Below, piece after piece: positions 55,301 to 62,685 of a DNA stretch of 64,000 bases (position 1 is the first letter of the stretch; each line of letters opens with the position of its first letter). A program made the position numbers and the translations under genes. Source of the DNA: Arenibacter palladensis. Its GTDB lineage: Bacteria; Bacteroidota; Bacteroidia; Flavobacteriales; Flavobacteriaceae. Below the pieces are notes generated by a model, which saw nothing but the letters and a program-made list of their open reading frames with translations, searched no databases and was not told the DNA's origin. Where the stretch lies: NCBI RefSeq assembly GCF_900129275.1, contig NZ_FQUX01000005.1, positions 1-64,000 of the forward strand, read 5' to 3'.

Positions 55301-55438
55301 CGCCAATGTTTCTTTATCACCCAAGAAATCATCTACAGGAATCTCTTGAACAAATTCATTTTGTCTTAGCGTCTCAACAATGGAATCGTTGGGGTTTAAT
55401 TCCGCCTCGCTTTTCCAGTATTTTTTGTTTGATGACAT
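52319..55438 (-). CDS. actB: Alternative Complex III subunit ActB (molybdopterin-oxidoreductase-like with Fe-S domain)
   Basis: The 1039-residue protein has a Tat-like N-terminal region (STNRRDFLKYVGFSTAAASL near 52-71) with the SRRxFLK-like element, a molybdopterin-type domain without the usual cofactor-binding residues, and a C-terminal ferredoxin domain. The Fe-S motifs are CTGCGACVIAC, CQHCNHAPCETVC, CVGTRYCANNC and CSMCIQ with a later CSAAC. An Ala/Val/Glu-rich low-complexity linker lies around residues 525-560. ActB passes electrons between the quinol site and the hemes. It is the largest subunit of the operon. Confidence 0.95.
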   Translation of the reverse strand: MSSNKKYWKSEAELNPNDSIVETLRQNEFVQEIPVDDFLGDKETLAASSTNRRDFLKYVGFSTAAASLAACEGPVTKSIPYVVKPDNIIPGVANFYATTIANGFDFASILVKTREGRPIKIENNTDAKIGGSANARVQASVLSLYDSTRLQGPTFNGEPIAWSDLDAAVKSKLGSLKNSTKKIAILSQTYASPSTSRLIAEFKEVYGNVDHVTYDAISEDAALSAFEAKYGERALADYNFENAEIIVSFGADFLGDWQGGGYDNGYSKGRVPKNGKMSKHVQFEANMSLTGANADKRVPLTPSEQKVALAYFYGKLNGTAGGGNLPESAKAALDAVAAQVLKNKSNAVVVTGLEDVNAQAVVLAINEMLGSKAFDAAAPKYVRQGNVKAVNALLSDIKAGKVGALIMDGVNPAYSLPNAADFAEGIKNVDLTVAFSTNRNETTELVQYVGASNHYLESWGDAQLKKGHYSLMQPTIKELFDTRQVQTAMLKWLDSDKTYYDYIKETWSAGILAGSDWSQALHDGVFAAAPVADEVVAAAVAPVATEEVEAVAEVPLASALRSLSGASADGMELTLYSKVGMGDGQQASNPWLQEFPDPITRVSWDNYVTVSKADAEKLGLVNENVADGGLNGSYVKLTVDGVAVDGVPVIIQPGQAPGSLGLSFGYGKTVGMKSEMQTGVNAYALYKDFSNVQSVSIEKSAGMHEFACVQLHKTLMGRGDIIKETTLEIFNTKDAKEWNVVPVVSLDHQEVPATTVDLWDSFDRSIGHHFNLSIDLNACTGCGACVIACHAENNVPVVGKAEVRKSRDMHWLRIDRYYSSEETFAQDDTKKEEFDGLFGDKGSLGGFGEMEDPSTNPQVAFQPVMCQHCNHAPCETVCPVAATSHGRQGQNHMAYNRCVGTRYCANNCPYKVRRFNWFLYNENDEFDYHMNNDLGKMVINPDVTVRSRGVMEKCSMCIQKTQKTILDAKRDGRVVKDGEFQTACSAACSNGAMKFGDVNDAESEIVKLKESNRMYHLLEHIGTKPNVFYHVKVRNTNEA

Positions 55439-55473
55439 ATTATATATCTGAAATTATCTTCTAGTTAGTTTGA

Positions 55474-56802
55474 TTAATAGTGACACTTACCACATTCCAA
55501 TCCACCCATCTGAGCGGCCGTAAGTTTATCTACCCCATATTTTTGGGAAAGCTCAGCATGAATCTTTTCGTAATACTCATTACCCTCCACCTTAACATTT
55601 GTTTCCCGGTGACAGTTTATACACCACCCCATGGTCAACGGAGAATACTGATACATAATTTCCATCTCCTCTACCGGACCATGACAAGTCTGACACTCTA
55701 TTCCCGCAACCGAAACGTGCTGGGAGTGATTGAAGTAAGCAAAGTCGGGAAGATTATGGATTCTCACCCATTCTACCGGCTTGGATTCTCCAGTATATTT
55801 TTGATTTTCCTCATCCCATCCTACTGCCTTGTACAATTTCTTGATCTCACCAGTATAGAACTCATTGGTATACCCATTTGCCAAATCTTCCTGACTTGGA
55901 CCTTCTGGATTGCCTTTGTATTCGTAAATGGACTTATGACAGTTCATACATACATTTAAAGATGGTATGCCGGAAGTTTTGGAAACCCTGGCCGAAGAGT
56001 GGCAATATTTACATTCTATGGCATTATCGCCAGCGTGAATTTTATGGGAATAGTGAATAGGTTGAATCGGGGCATATCCCTGATCTACACCCACCTGCAT
56101 CATCCAACTATACGCAAAATAAGCGGCGCTCAACAAAAGAAAAATAGAAAACACAAGAACCAAAAACTGATTTTGGGCAAAAGCCTTCCAAATCGGCAAC
56201 CTTTTTTCTGCCAATTCCTTTTCCAAAACCACTCCGTTGGCTTCAGCAATACGTCTTAAGGTTTTGTTCACCAAAACCAACATCATCACCAACAAGGCAA
56301 AGACCAAGGCCAGCGCACCTAATATTATTTCATTGGAGATACCAGAGGAATCCCCACCCCCTTGCGCACCTTCGGCAACCGCAACGGGAGCTGCAGCCAC
56401 TACAGGAGGAGCATCGGTGTAAGCCAGGATATCATCAATATCTTGATTGGACAATAAGGGGAAAGGTGTCATTGCCGCCTGATTGTACTCATTGTAAATT
56501 TTCAAGGCATCGGCATCCCCGGCTTTAATCATTGCAGGACTGTTCTTTATCCACTGATAAAGCCACTCCTTGTCATACTTTTCGGTGACCCCAGCCAAGG
56601 CCGGACCGGTCATCTTCTTGTTCAAAGCGTGACACGCGGCACAATTTTGATTAAACAGCTGTTTACCCTTAGCAGCATCACCTTCACCCGATGAGGCCAC
56701 AGCAGATTCTTGAGCAAGAAGGGAATTTGAAAGCAGTAATACTACTACCAGACTGACACCTAAAACTTTAGAAATTAGATTGCGGTATGGAACCTTTTTC
56801 AT
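55474..56802 (-). CDS. actA: Alternative Complex III subunit ActA (multiheme cytochrome c)
   Basis: The 442-residue protein carries six heme c sites: CAACH (54-58) in an N-terminal monoheme cytochrome domain, then CKYCH (264), CMNCH (285), CQTCH (370), CINCH (394) and CGKCH (437), the last ending one residue before the C-terminus. A signal peptide, and two membrane helices (about 158-180 and 212-232), separate the cytochrome c domain from the pentaheme part. Ordinary ActA has only the five-heme part. It is the first gene of the act-cta operon. Confidence 0.95.
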   Translation of the reverse strand: MKKVPYRNLISKVLGVSLVVVLLLSNSLLAQESAVASSGEGDAAKGKQLFNQNCAACHALNKKMTGPALAGVTEKYDKEWLYQWIKNSPAMIKAGDADALKIYNEYNQAAMTPFPLLSNQDIDDILAYTDAPPVVAAAPVAVAEGAQGGGDSSGISNEIILGALALVFALLVMMLVLVNKTLRRIAEANGVVLEKELAEKRLPIWKAFAQNQFLVLVFSIFLLLSAAYFAYSWMMQVGVDQGYAPIQPIHYSHKIHAGDNAIECKYCHSSARVSKTSGIPSLNVCMNCHKSIYEYKGNPEGPSQEDLANGYTNEFYTGEIKKLYKAVGWDEENQKYTGESKPVEWVRIHNLPDFAYFNHSQHVSVAGIECQTCHGPVEEMEIMYQYSPLTMGWCINCHRETNVKVEGNEYYEKIHAELSQKYGVDKLTAAQMGGLECGKCHY

Positions 56803-56884
56803 ATTAAAAATATTTCTATCGAAAGTTTGGCATGATATTTATACATTACAATAACAAATAGATTGACCATGCTCAAATTGATGG

Positions 56885-56892
56885 CAAAAATA
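56885..56892 (-). promoter_or_regulatory. Candidate -7 box for the act-cta operon
   Basis: TATTTTTG on the minus strand matches TAnnTTTG and lies 83 bases before actA. No clean -33 TTG is seen, so other promoters in this 228-base gap are possible. Confidence 0.35.
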
Positions 56893-56971
56893 CGCATTAG
56901 ACTTTATTTGGGAAATGTTAAGGTATTGATAATTTATAATTTATACCAATTCTAAATAAAAATAAAATCTT

Positions 56972-56999
56972 TTGATTGATTCTGAATAATTTACATTTG
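56972..56999 (+). promoter_or_regulatory. Promoter of the SPOR-domain gene
   Basis: TTG (56972-56974), 17-base spacer, then TACATTTG (56992-56999): an exact Bacteroidota promoter 31 bases before the ATG at 57031. Confidence 0.62.
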
Positions 57000-57030
57000 T
57001 AGTGTCTAAATTTCATAACAAAAATACCCT

Positions 57031-57402
57031 ATGAAAACCATTTCTTTTACCCTTATTTTAGCCTGTTCCGTATTTTATTGTCATGGACAACAGGGCAACA
57101 TCAACATTCAGCAAGATGAAAAAATTACAAACCTACTGGGAATCTACAAATCTGTAAACGAAAATAGCAGCCATTACAGAATTCAGGTTGGATTTGGCTC
57201 CTTTCAGGAAGCCGAAACCTTGAAGGCCAACGTAGATAAGGATTTCCCCGATTGGCCAACTAAAATAGATTTTGAATCCCCCAGCTATAGGGTTAGGATA
57301 GGACGCTTTAAGACCCAATTGGAAGGGGAGCGAAAACTTATAGAGGTACGGCAAAAATATCCCAGTGCCATGCTCTTAAAACCAGAAAAAGCGACCAATT
57401 AG
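57031..57402 (+). CDS. SPOR-domain exported protein
   Basis: The 123-residue protein has a signal peptide (ISFTLILACSVFYCHGQ) and a single SPOR domain (about 48-120): HYRIQVGFGSFQEAETLKA, then SYRVRIGRFKT and a final helix and strand. SPOR domains bind septal peptidoglycan with denuded glycans, so this is probably a division-associated periplasmic protein. It is transcribed alone and its stop codon lies inside the loop of a strong terminator. Confidence 0.9.
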   Translation: MKTISFTLILACSVFYCHGQQGNINIQQDEKITNLLGIYKSVNENSSHYRIQVGFGSFQEAETLKANVDKDFPDWPTKIDFESPSYRVRIGRFKTQLEGERKLIEVRQKYPSAMLLKPEKATN

Positions 57403-57414
57403 GTCGCTTTTTCT
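57384..57414. terminator. Bidirectional terminator between the SPOR gene and infB
   Basis: A perfect 13-bp stem (57384-57396 with 57402-57414) around a 5-base loop has T runs on both strands. The SPOR stop codon falls at the loop/stem junction, and infB ends 35 bases away on the other strand, so one hairpin can serve both genes. Confidence 0.9.
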
Positions 57415-57448
57415 TTTATATTTTACTCCTTATATAAGGAATATCCGG

Positions 57449-60259
57449 CTATTTCAATTTCTTCTTAACAGCCACTTCCTGGAATGCTTCCACGATATCC
57501 AACTCCTGAATATCATTATAATTTTTGACCTGCAATCCACAGTCATAACCTTTGGAAACCTCTTTAACATCATCCTTAAACCTCTTCAACGAAGAAAGTT
57601 CTCCAGTGTAGATAACTACACCATCCCTGATCAATCTAATGCTTGAGTTTCTAAAGATCTTACCACTGGTCACCATACAACCTGCAATGGTACCCACTTT
57701 GGATATTTTAAAGGTTTCACGTATTTCCGCTGTTCCTGTAATCTCTTCTTTCATCTCAGGAGACAACATACCTTCCATGGCATCTTTAAGATCATTGATG
57801 GCGTCATAAATAATAGAGTACATTCTAATATCTATTTCTTCTTTTTCCGCCACCTGTCTGGCATTGCCCATTGGTCTCACATTAAATCCAATGATAACCG
57901 CATCCGAAGCAGAGGCCAACAATACGTCAGATTCCGTAATAGGACCTACCGCCTTATGGATAATATTGACCTGTATTTCATCTGTAGACAATTTCTGGAA
58001 CGAATCCGTCAAGGCTTCTACAGAACCATCCACATCCCCTTTAAGGATTATGTTCAATTCTTTAAAGTCACCCAAGGCTATACGTCTTCCAATCTCATCC
58101 AAAGTAATATGTCTCTGTGTCCTCACCGATTGCTCACGCAATAATTGAGATCGCTTGGTAGCAATTTGCCTGGCTTCACGTTCATCTTCCAGAACGTTGA
58201 ACTTATCCCCTGCCTGTGGAGCCCCATCCAATCCCAATATGGATATTGGTCTTGACGGCCCAACTTCCTTAATACTATTGCCACGCTCGTCGTGCATAGC
58301 CTTTACCTTACCACTGCAAGTTCCAGCCAAGACGTAATCACCTATTTTCAAAGTACCCGCCTGAACAAGTATAGTTGATACATATCCTCTACCCTTATCC
58401 AAAAAGGCTTCCACTACGGTACCTGAAGCCAACTTATTAGGATTGGCCTTCAGTTCTAGAAGTTCAGCTTCCAAAAGTACTTTTTCCAACAATTCCTTAA
58501 CTCCAAGCCCTGTTTTGGCCGAAATATCATGGGACTGTATCTTACCACCCCAATCTTCCACCAATAGGTTCATTTGTGCCAGACCATCCTTAATCTTTTC
58601 AGGATTGGCAGTAGGCTTATCTATTTTGTTGATCGCAAATATTATAGGAACTCCGGCCGCTTGCGCATGGCTTATGGCTTCCTTGGTCTGTGGCATAATA
58701 TCATCATCCGCCGCAACCACAATAATTGCTATATCCGTAACCTGGGCCCCACGTGCACGCATTGCTGTAAATGCCTCGTGACCAGGAGTATCCAAGAAGG
58801 ATATCATTTGACCATTTTCCAAGGTTACCCCATAAGCACCAATGTGCTGGGTTATTCCTCCACTCTCCCCGGCAATAACATTCTCCTTTCTTATGTAATC
58901 CAATAAGGAAGTCTTACCGTGATCCACATGCCCCATTACAGTAACAATAGGAGCTCTTGGTTTCAAATCTTCCGGAGCATCCTCCTCCTCAACAATACTC
59001 TCTTCCAAGTCCGCGGTTACAAATTCTACCTCATAACCAAATTCATCGGCTACAATGGACAAAGTCTCTGCATCCAGACGCTGGTTCATGGTTACCATGA
59101 TTCCAAGGGACATACATGCAGATATAATCTTAGTCGTAGGCACATCCATCATCGTAGCCACCTCACTGGCGGTCACGAATTCGGTTACCTTCAATATTTT
59201 ACTTTCCAGTTCTTGCTGCTCAAGATCTTTCTCTGTCTGTTGACGGTGCTGATCCCGCTTATCCCGTCTATACTTGGCACCTTTTCCTTTTTTGGACTTC
59301 CCTTGAAGTTTCTCCAAGGTCTCCCTTACCTGTTTTTGTACATCTTCCTCAGTAGGCTCTACCTTGGCATTGGATACAAAACGCTGACCAGGAGCCCGCC
59401 TTACAACAGGACCTCTTCCTTTTGCCGCTGGCGGCCTACTAGTAGAGTCTGTTCCTGGTTTGGAAACTATACGCTTCCTTCTTTTTTTCCTATCGGACGT
59501 ATCCCCAGTCTTTGGAGCTTCTTTTTTCTTTTTGGGCTTTTCAAATTTTGTGAGGTCTATTTTGTCCCCCATAATTTTTGGCCCGCTTAGTTTTTGATAT
59601 TTGGTGGCGATAACCTCATTTTCCGCAGATGCATCCTGTTCAGCAGGAGCCTCATCCTTCTTCTCTTCCTTCACCGCCTTAACCTCTTCAGGCTTTGCAG
59701 CTTCCTGTTTTGGAGCTACTTCTTCCTTCTTGGCCTCAGTAGTTTCCTCTTTTTTCGGAACTTCCACTTTAGGCTCTTCCTTGGCTACTACTTCTGGAGA
59801 TTTTTCCTTTACTGGTTCCGGAGCTTTTTCAGGTGCTTTTTCAGGAACCACCTCTTCCGATTTAGCGGGTTCGGCAGGAGCTGGTTTTTTGCCTGCATCC
59901 AAATCTATCTTTCCTACAGTTTTTGGACCTGCAAGTTCCACTCGACCTTTGATAATATTATCTTTCTCAGCCCTCTTTTCCCTTGCCAGCTTCTTCTCTT
60001 CCTGCTCTTGCTCTAGCTGTAATCGTATAGCTTCCTTTTCCTTCCTCTTTTCTTCACCCACCTCTTTGGACGCAACTTTCTTGCTCATGTCCGTTTGGAA
60101 CTCGTCCAATAGAACTTGATATACCTCATTGGATATTTTAGTGGTAGGCCGTGCATCTATATCGTGCCCTTTGGACCCGAGATAGTCTACCGCACGGTCC
60201 AATGAAATATTAAGTTCTCTTAGGACTTTATTAAGCCTTATCGTTGCATTATCCGCCAT
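57449..60259 (-). CDS. infB: Translation initiation factor IF-2
   Basis: IF-2 (936 residues) is the GTPase that places fMet-tRNA on the ribosome. The N-terminal IF2 module ([20 protein letters not shown]) is followed by a long Lys/Glu/Pro/Ala-rich low-complexity linker (about 60-350). The G domain has GHVDHGKT (443-450), then DTPGHEAF and NKIDKP, and is followed by the beta-barrel domains and C-terminal domain. It is the last gene of rimP-nusA-infB. The linker length varies between species and is not diagnostic. Confidence 0.96.
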   Translation of the reverse strand: MADNATIRLNKVLRELNISLDRAVDYLGSKGHDIDARPTTKISNEVYQVLLDEFQTDMSKKVASKEVGEEKRKEKEAIRLQLEQEQEEKKLAREKRAEKDNIIKGRVELAGPKTVGKIDLDAGKKPAPAEPAKSEEVVPEKAPEKAPEPVKEKSPEVVAKEEPKVEVPKKEETTEAKKEEVAPKQEAAKPEEVKAVKEEKKDEAPAEQDASAENEVIATKYQKLSGPKIMGDKIDLTKFEKPKKKKEAPKTGDTSDRKKRRKRIVSKPGTDSTSRPPAAKGRGPVVRRAPGQRFVSNAKVEPTEEDVQKQVRETLEKLQGKSKKGKGAKYRRDKRDQHRQQTEKDLEQQELESKILKVTEFVTASEVATMMDVPTTKIISACMSLGIMVTMNQRLDAETLSIVADEFGYEVEFVTADLEESIVEEEDAPEDLKPRAPIVTVMGHVDHGKTSLLDYIRKENVIAGESGGITQHIGAYGVTLENGQMISFLDTPGHEAFTAMRARGAQVTDIAIIVVAADDDIMPQTKEAISHAQAAGVPIIFAINKIDKPTANPEKIKDGLAQMNLLVEDWGGKIQSHDISAKTGLGVKELLEKVLLEAELLELKANPNKLASGTVVEAFLDKGRGYVSTILVQAGTLKIGDYVLAGTCSGKVKAMHDERGNSIKEVGPSRPISILGLDGAPQAGDKFNVLEDEREARQIATKRSQLLREQSVRTQRHITLDEIGRRIALGDFKELNIILKGDVDGSVEALTDSFQKLSTDEIQVNIIHKAVGPITESDVLLASASDAVIIGFNVRPMGNARQVAEKEEIDIRMYSIIYDAINDLKDAMEGMLSPEMKEEITGTAEIRETFKISKVGTIAGCMVTSGKIFRNSSIRLIRDGVVIYTGELSSLKRFKDDVKEVSKGYDCGLQVKNYNDIQELDIVEAFQEVAVKKKLK

Positions 60260-60302
60260 AAAAAAAAATTCCTATTCTTGTAATTTACTGCTAATATATA
60301 GT

Positions 60303-61535
60303 TTAATCTTCTAATTCTTCCTTAAGAATTCGCACAACTTCCAAAATTGTTTCCTCTTCCAAATCGGTTCTTTTTACCAAATCATCCACATCTTGTTCCA
60401 AAACGCTTCTGGCAGTATCCATACCAATTTTCTTAAATTCCTCAATGACCCATGCTTCAATTTCATCGGAGAACTCAGTAAGCTCTACATCCTCTTCCAC
60501 ACCTTCACGGAACACATCAATCTCATAACCAGTTAATTGCCCGGCCAATCTAATATTATGCCCCCCTCTACCAATAGCTTTGGAAACTTCCTCTGGCCTT
60601 AGATACACCTGAGCGGTCATTTTTTCGTCGTTCAATTTCACCGAAGAGACCCTGGCAGGGCTTAAAGCCCTAGTAACCAATAACTGTGGATTACTGGTCC
60701 AGTTTATAACGTCTATATTTTCATTGCCCAATTCACGGACAATTCCATGGATCCTAGATCCTTTCATTCCAACACAGGCACCTACCGGATCTATACGATC
60801 ATCATAGGAATCCACAGCTACCTTGGCCTTTTCCCCAGGTATCCTCACTGCCTTCTTAATGGTTATCAAACCATCGAAAACTTCAGGAATTTCCTGAAAG
60901 AACAGTTGCTCCAAAAATAAGGGGGAGCTTCTACTCATTATTATGGTAGGCTTGTTGCCCTTAAGCTCAACGCTCTCTATTATTCCACGTACATTATCTC
61001 CCTTCCTAAAGAAATCGGACGGAATCTGCTTATCCTTCGGTAAAATAATCTCATTTCCCTCATCATCCAAAAGAATAATGGCCTTGTGCCTAATATGGTG
61101 TACCTCTGCGGTATAAATTTCACCTTCAAGATCCTTAAATTGTTTGTAGATGGTAGTATTATCGTGCTCGTGAATCTTAGAAATAAGATTTTGCCTTAAG
61201 GCCAAAATAGCCCTTCTACCAAGATCTATCAATTTCACTTCCTCGGACACATCTTCACCCACTTCAAAATCCGGCTCAATCTTTCTGGCTGCAGAAAGGG
61301 ATATCTCTTCGTTTGGATCTTCCACTTCCCCGTCTTCAACCACAACCCTGTTTCTCCAAATCTCCAAATCCCCTTTGTCCGGGTTTATAATGATATCGAA
61401 ATTGTCATCGGAACCAAACTTCTTCTTTAACGCATTCCTAAAAACATCCTCCAAAATCGCCATTAGCGTTACCCTATCTATGAATTTATCATCTTTAAAT
61501 TCCGAAAAAGATTCGATTAGCGCAATATTTTCCAT
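60303..61535 (-). CDS. nusA: Transcription termination/antitermination factor NusA
   Basis: The 410-residue NusA has the N-terminal RNA-polymerase-binding domain, an S1 domain (GIIESVELKGNKPTIIMSR), and two KH domains (VGACVGMKGSRIHGIVREL and AIGRGGHNIRLAGQLTGYEI). It lacks the C-terminal acidic repeats of E. coli NusA, as usual in Bacteroidota. It starts 13 bases after rimP and precedes infB by 43 bases. Confidence 0.96.
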   Translation of the reverse strand: MENIALIESFSEFKDDKFIDRVTLMAILEDVFRNALKKKFGSDDNFDIIINPDKGDLEIWRNRVVVEDGEVEDPNEEISLSAARKIEPDFEVGEDVSEEVKLIDLGRRAILALRQNLISKIHEHDNTTIYKQFKDLEGEIYTAEVHHIRHKAIILLDDEGNEIILPKDKQIPSDFFRKGDNVRGIIESVELKGNKPTIIMSRSSPLFLEQLFFQEIPEVFDGLITIKKAVRIPGEKAKVAVDSYDDRIDPVGACVGMKGSRIHGIVRELGNENIDVINWTSNPQLLVTRALSPARVSSVKLNDEKMTAQVYLRPEEVSKAIGRGGHNIRLAGQLTGYEIDVFREGVEEDVELTEFSDEIEAWVIEEFKKIGMDTARSVLEQDVDDLVKRTDLEEETILEVVRILKEELED

Positions 61536-61548
61536 TTTTGAACTACAA

Positions 61549-62010
61549 TTAAAATTTTAATACAACTTTAGCTTCCTTAATATCAGAAATTGCAATTTGC
61601 TGCTTTTTCTGAACCGTAATTTTCCCTTTTCCAATGGGTTTGGGTTCCCTATCTTTCCACTCCAGGGTAATACTATCCCCTGATGCCTCTGTTAACTTGC
61701 CTTCGAATTCCCCATCCTGGGTCTTTACTTCAAGCTTTCTACCTATATTCTTTGTGTACTGCCTAGGCAACTTAATTGGAGAAGCCGCTCCCGCAGAAGC
61801 CACTTCCAAGGAAAAATCTTCTTCCTCCCGGTCCAAATTGTGTTCTATAGCCCTACTCACATTCATACAATCCTGCAAGGTAACACCATGGTCACCATCC
61901 AAGGTTATCTTTATTTTATTATCCGCGGATATCGAAAAATCCAATAAAAAAAGTGATTGATCCTCCTTTAACGCTTCCTCTAAAAGTGTAGTAACTTTAT
62001 CCTTCAACAT
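61549..62010 (-). CDS. rimP: Ribosome maturation factor RimP
   Basis: RimP (153 residues) helps assemble the 30S subunit. It has the N-terminal alpha/beta domain with DHGVTLQDCMNVSRAIEHNLDR-like active region (GVTLQDCMNVSRAIE) and the DFSLEVASAGA segment, then an SH3-like C-terminal domain (EGKLTEASGDSITLEW). It opens the rimP-nusA-infB operon, an arrangement conserved across bacteria. Confidence 0.94.
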   Translation of the reverse strand: MLKDKVTTLLEEALKEDQSLFLLDFSISADNKIKITLDGDHGVTLQDCMNVSRAIEHNLDREEEDFSLEVASAGAASPIKLPRQYTKNIGRKLEVKTQDGEFEGKLTEASGDSITLEWKDREPKPIGKGKITVQKKQQIAISDIKEAKVVLKF

Positions 62011-62117
62011 ATACTTCGGTTTTATTAAACATATGCCCTTAAATCTGAAATTTATCTGCTTCAGAATATAACATAAAGCTGTTTTCTTACCGTGCCGTTT
62101 AATTAAAGTATAGTAAT

Positions 62118-62142
62118 AAAAGAGGGGACAAAATGTCCCCTC
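62118..62142 (-). terminator. Second hairpin between tRNA-Gln and rimP
   Basis: GAGGGGACA (62122-62130) and TGTCCCCTC (62134-62142) form a perfect 9-bp stem with a 3-base loop. Read leftward the stem is followed by TTTTATTA. It may be a backup terminator of the tRNA transcript or a leader element of rimP. Confidence 0.55.
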
Positions 62143-62285
62143 ATGAATACTTTATATTCTTTCAGCACCGCAAATATACATAATTTTTAGATTCCACAAT
62201 AATCTAAGTTATTTATTATGTAAAAGGCAATTTAGGAAGCAGATCAAAAACTTGCCCCGACCTTTGGACAATTTCGTCTAAAATA

Positions 62286-62315
62286 AAAATCCCAATACCT
62301 TCGCATTGGGATTTT
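62286..62315 (-). terminator. Terminator after tRNA-Gln
   Basis: AAAATCCCAAT (62286-62296) pairs with ATTGGGATTTT (62305-62315) around an 8-base loop; T runs occur on the minus strand. It begins 17 bases after the tRNA 3' end. Confidence 0.85.
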
Positions 62316-62331
62316 ACTTCTAAACTTTCAG

Positions 62332-62403
62332 TTGGCCTACTAGGACTCGAACCTAGAACGACTGGACCAAAACCAGCTGTGTTACCAATTACACCATAGG
62401 CCA
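62332..62403 (-). tRNA. tRNA-Gln (anticodon TTG)
   Basis: Read on the minus strand, TGGCCTA pairs with TAGGCCA to close a 7-bp acceptor stem, with A as discriminator. A D arm (GTGT/ACAC), an anticodon arm GCTGG-TTTTGGT-CCAGT giving anticodon TTG, and a T arm CTAGG-TTCGAGT-CCTAG follow. The CCA end is not encoded. At 72 bases it reads CAA and probably CAG glutamine codons. It has its own promoter and terminator. Confidence 0.97.
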
Positions 62404-62421
62404 CTACCTCGTTTGAGCGTG

Positions 62422-62451
62422 CAAATTTAAAACAAAGTTTTATATGCACAA
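62422..62451 (-). promoter_or_regulatory. Promoter of tRNA-Gln
   Basis: On the minus strand TTG (62449-62451), 19-base spacer, then TAAATTTG (62422-62429), an exact -7 consensus, 19 bases before the tRNA 5' end. Confidence 0.62.
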
Positions 62452-62685
62452 ATATTTTTATGCCATAATCCAAAAAAATAGAAAAATATTCTTCCAGATC
62501 CAATAACGTAGGGGCTACAACAGCACAAAAACTATTCGCCCAAAAGGCACACTACTTTATATTACCCGCATTGGCCCGACAATTGAAGCCCTATGACCTT
62601 AATATCATGTTAAAGGTTTATGAAATATATATCCCATTATCTATTTAAATTAGTAAATTCGCCCCTCGGACAAACGACAAACCGC

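Larger units (their letters stand above)
62011..62331. other. Intergenic region between rimP and tRNA-Gln
   Basis: This 321-base stretch carries no credible gene. It holds two terminator-like hairpins (62118-62142 and 62286-62315) belonging to leftward transcription from the tRNA, and presumably the rimP promoter between 62011 and about 62117. I see no exact TAnnTTTG box for rimP. Confidence 0.6.

Noticed and set aside
59594-60119. Phe/Ser/Leu-rich plus-strand frames opposite the infB linker
   Set aside because: The composition is the direct reverse of the Lys/Glu-rich linker codons of IF-2; not a gene.
62216-62503. A 95-residue minus-strand frame through tRNA-Gln
   Set aside because: It overlaps the tRNA, its promoter and its terminator entirely and has no protein features.
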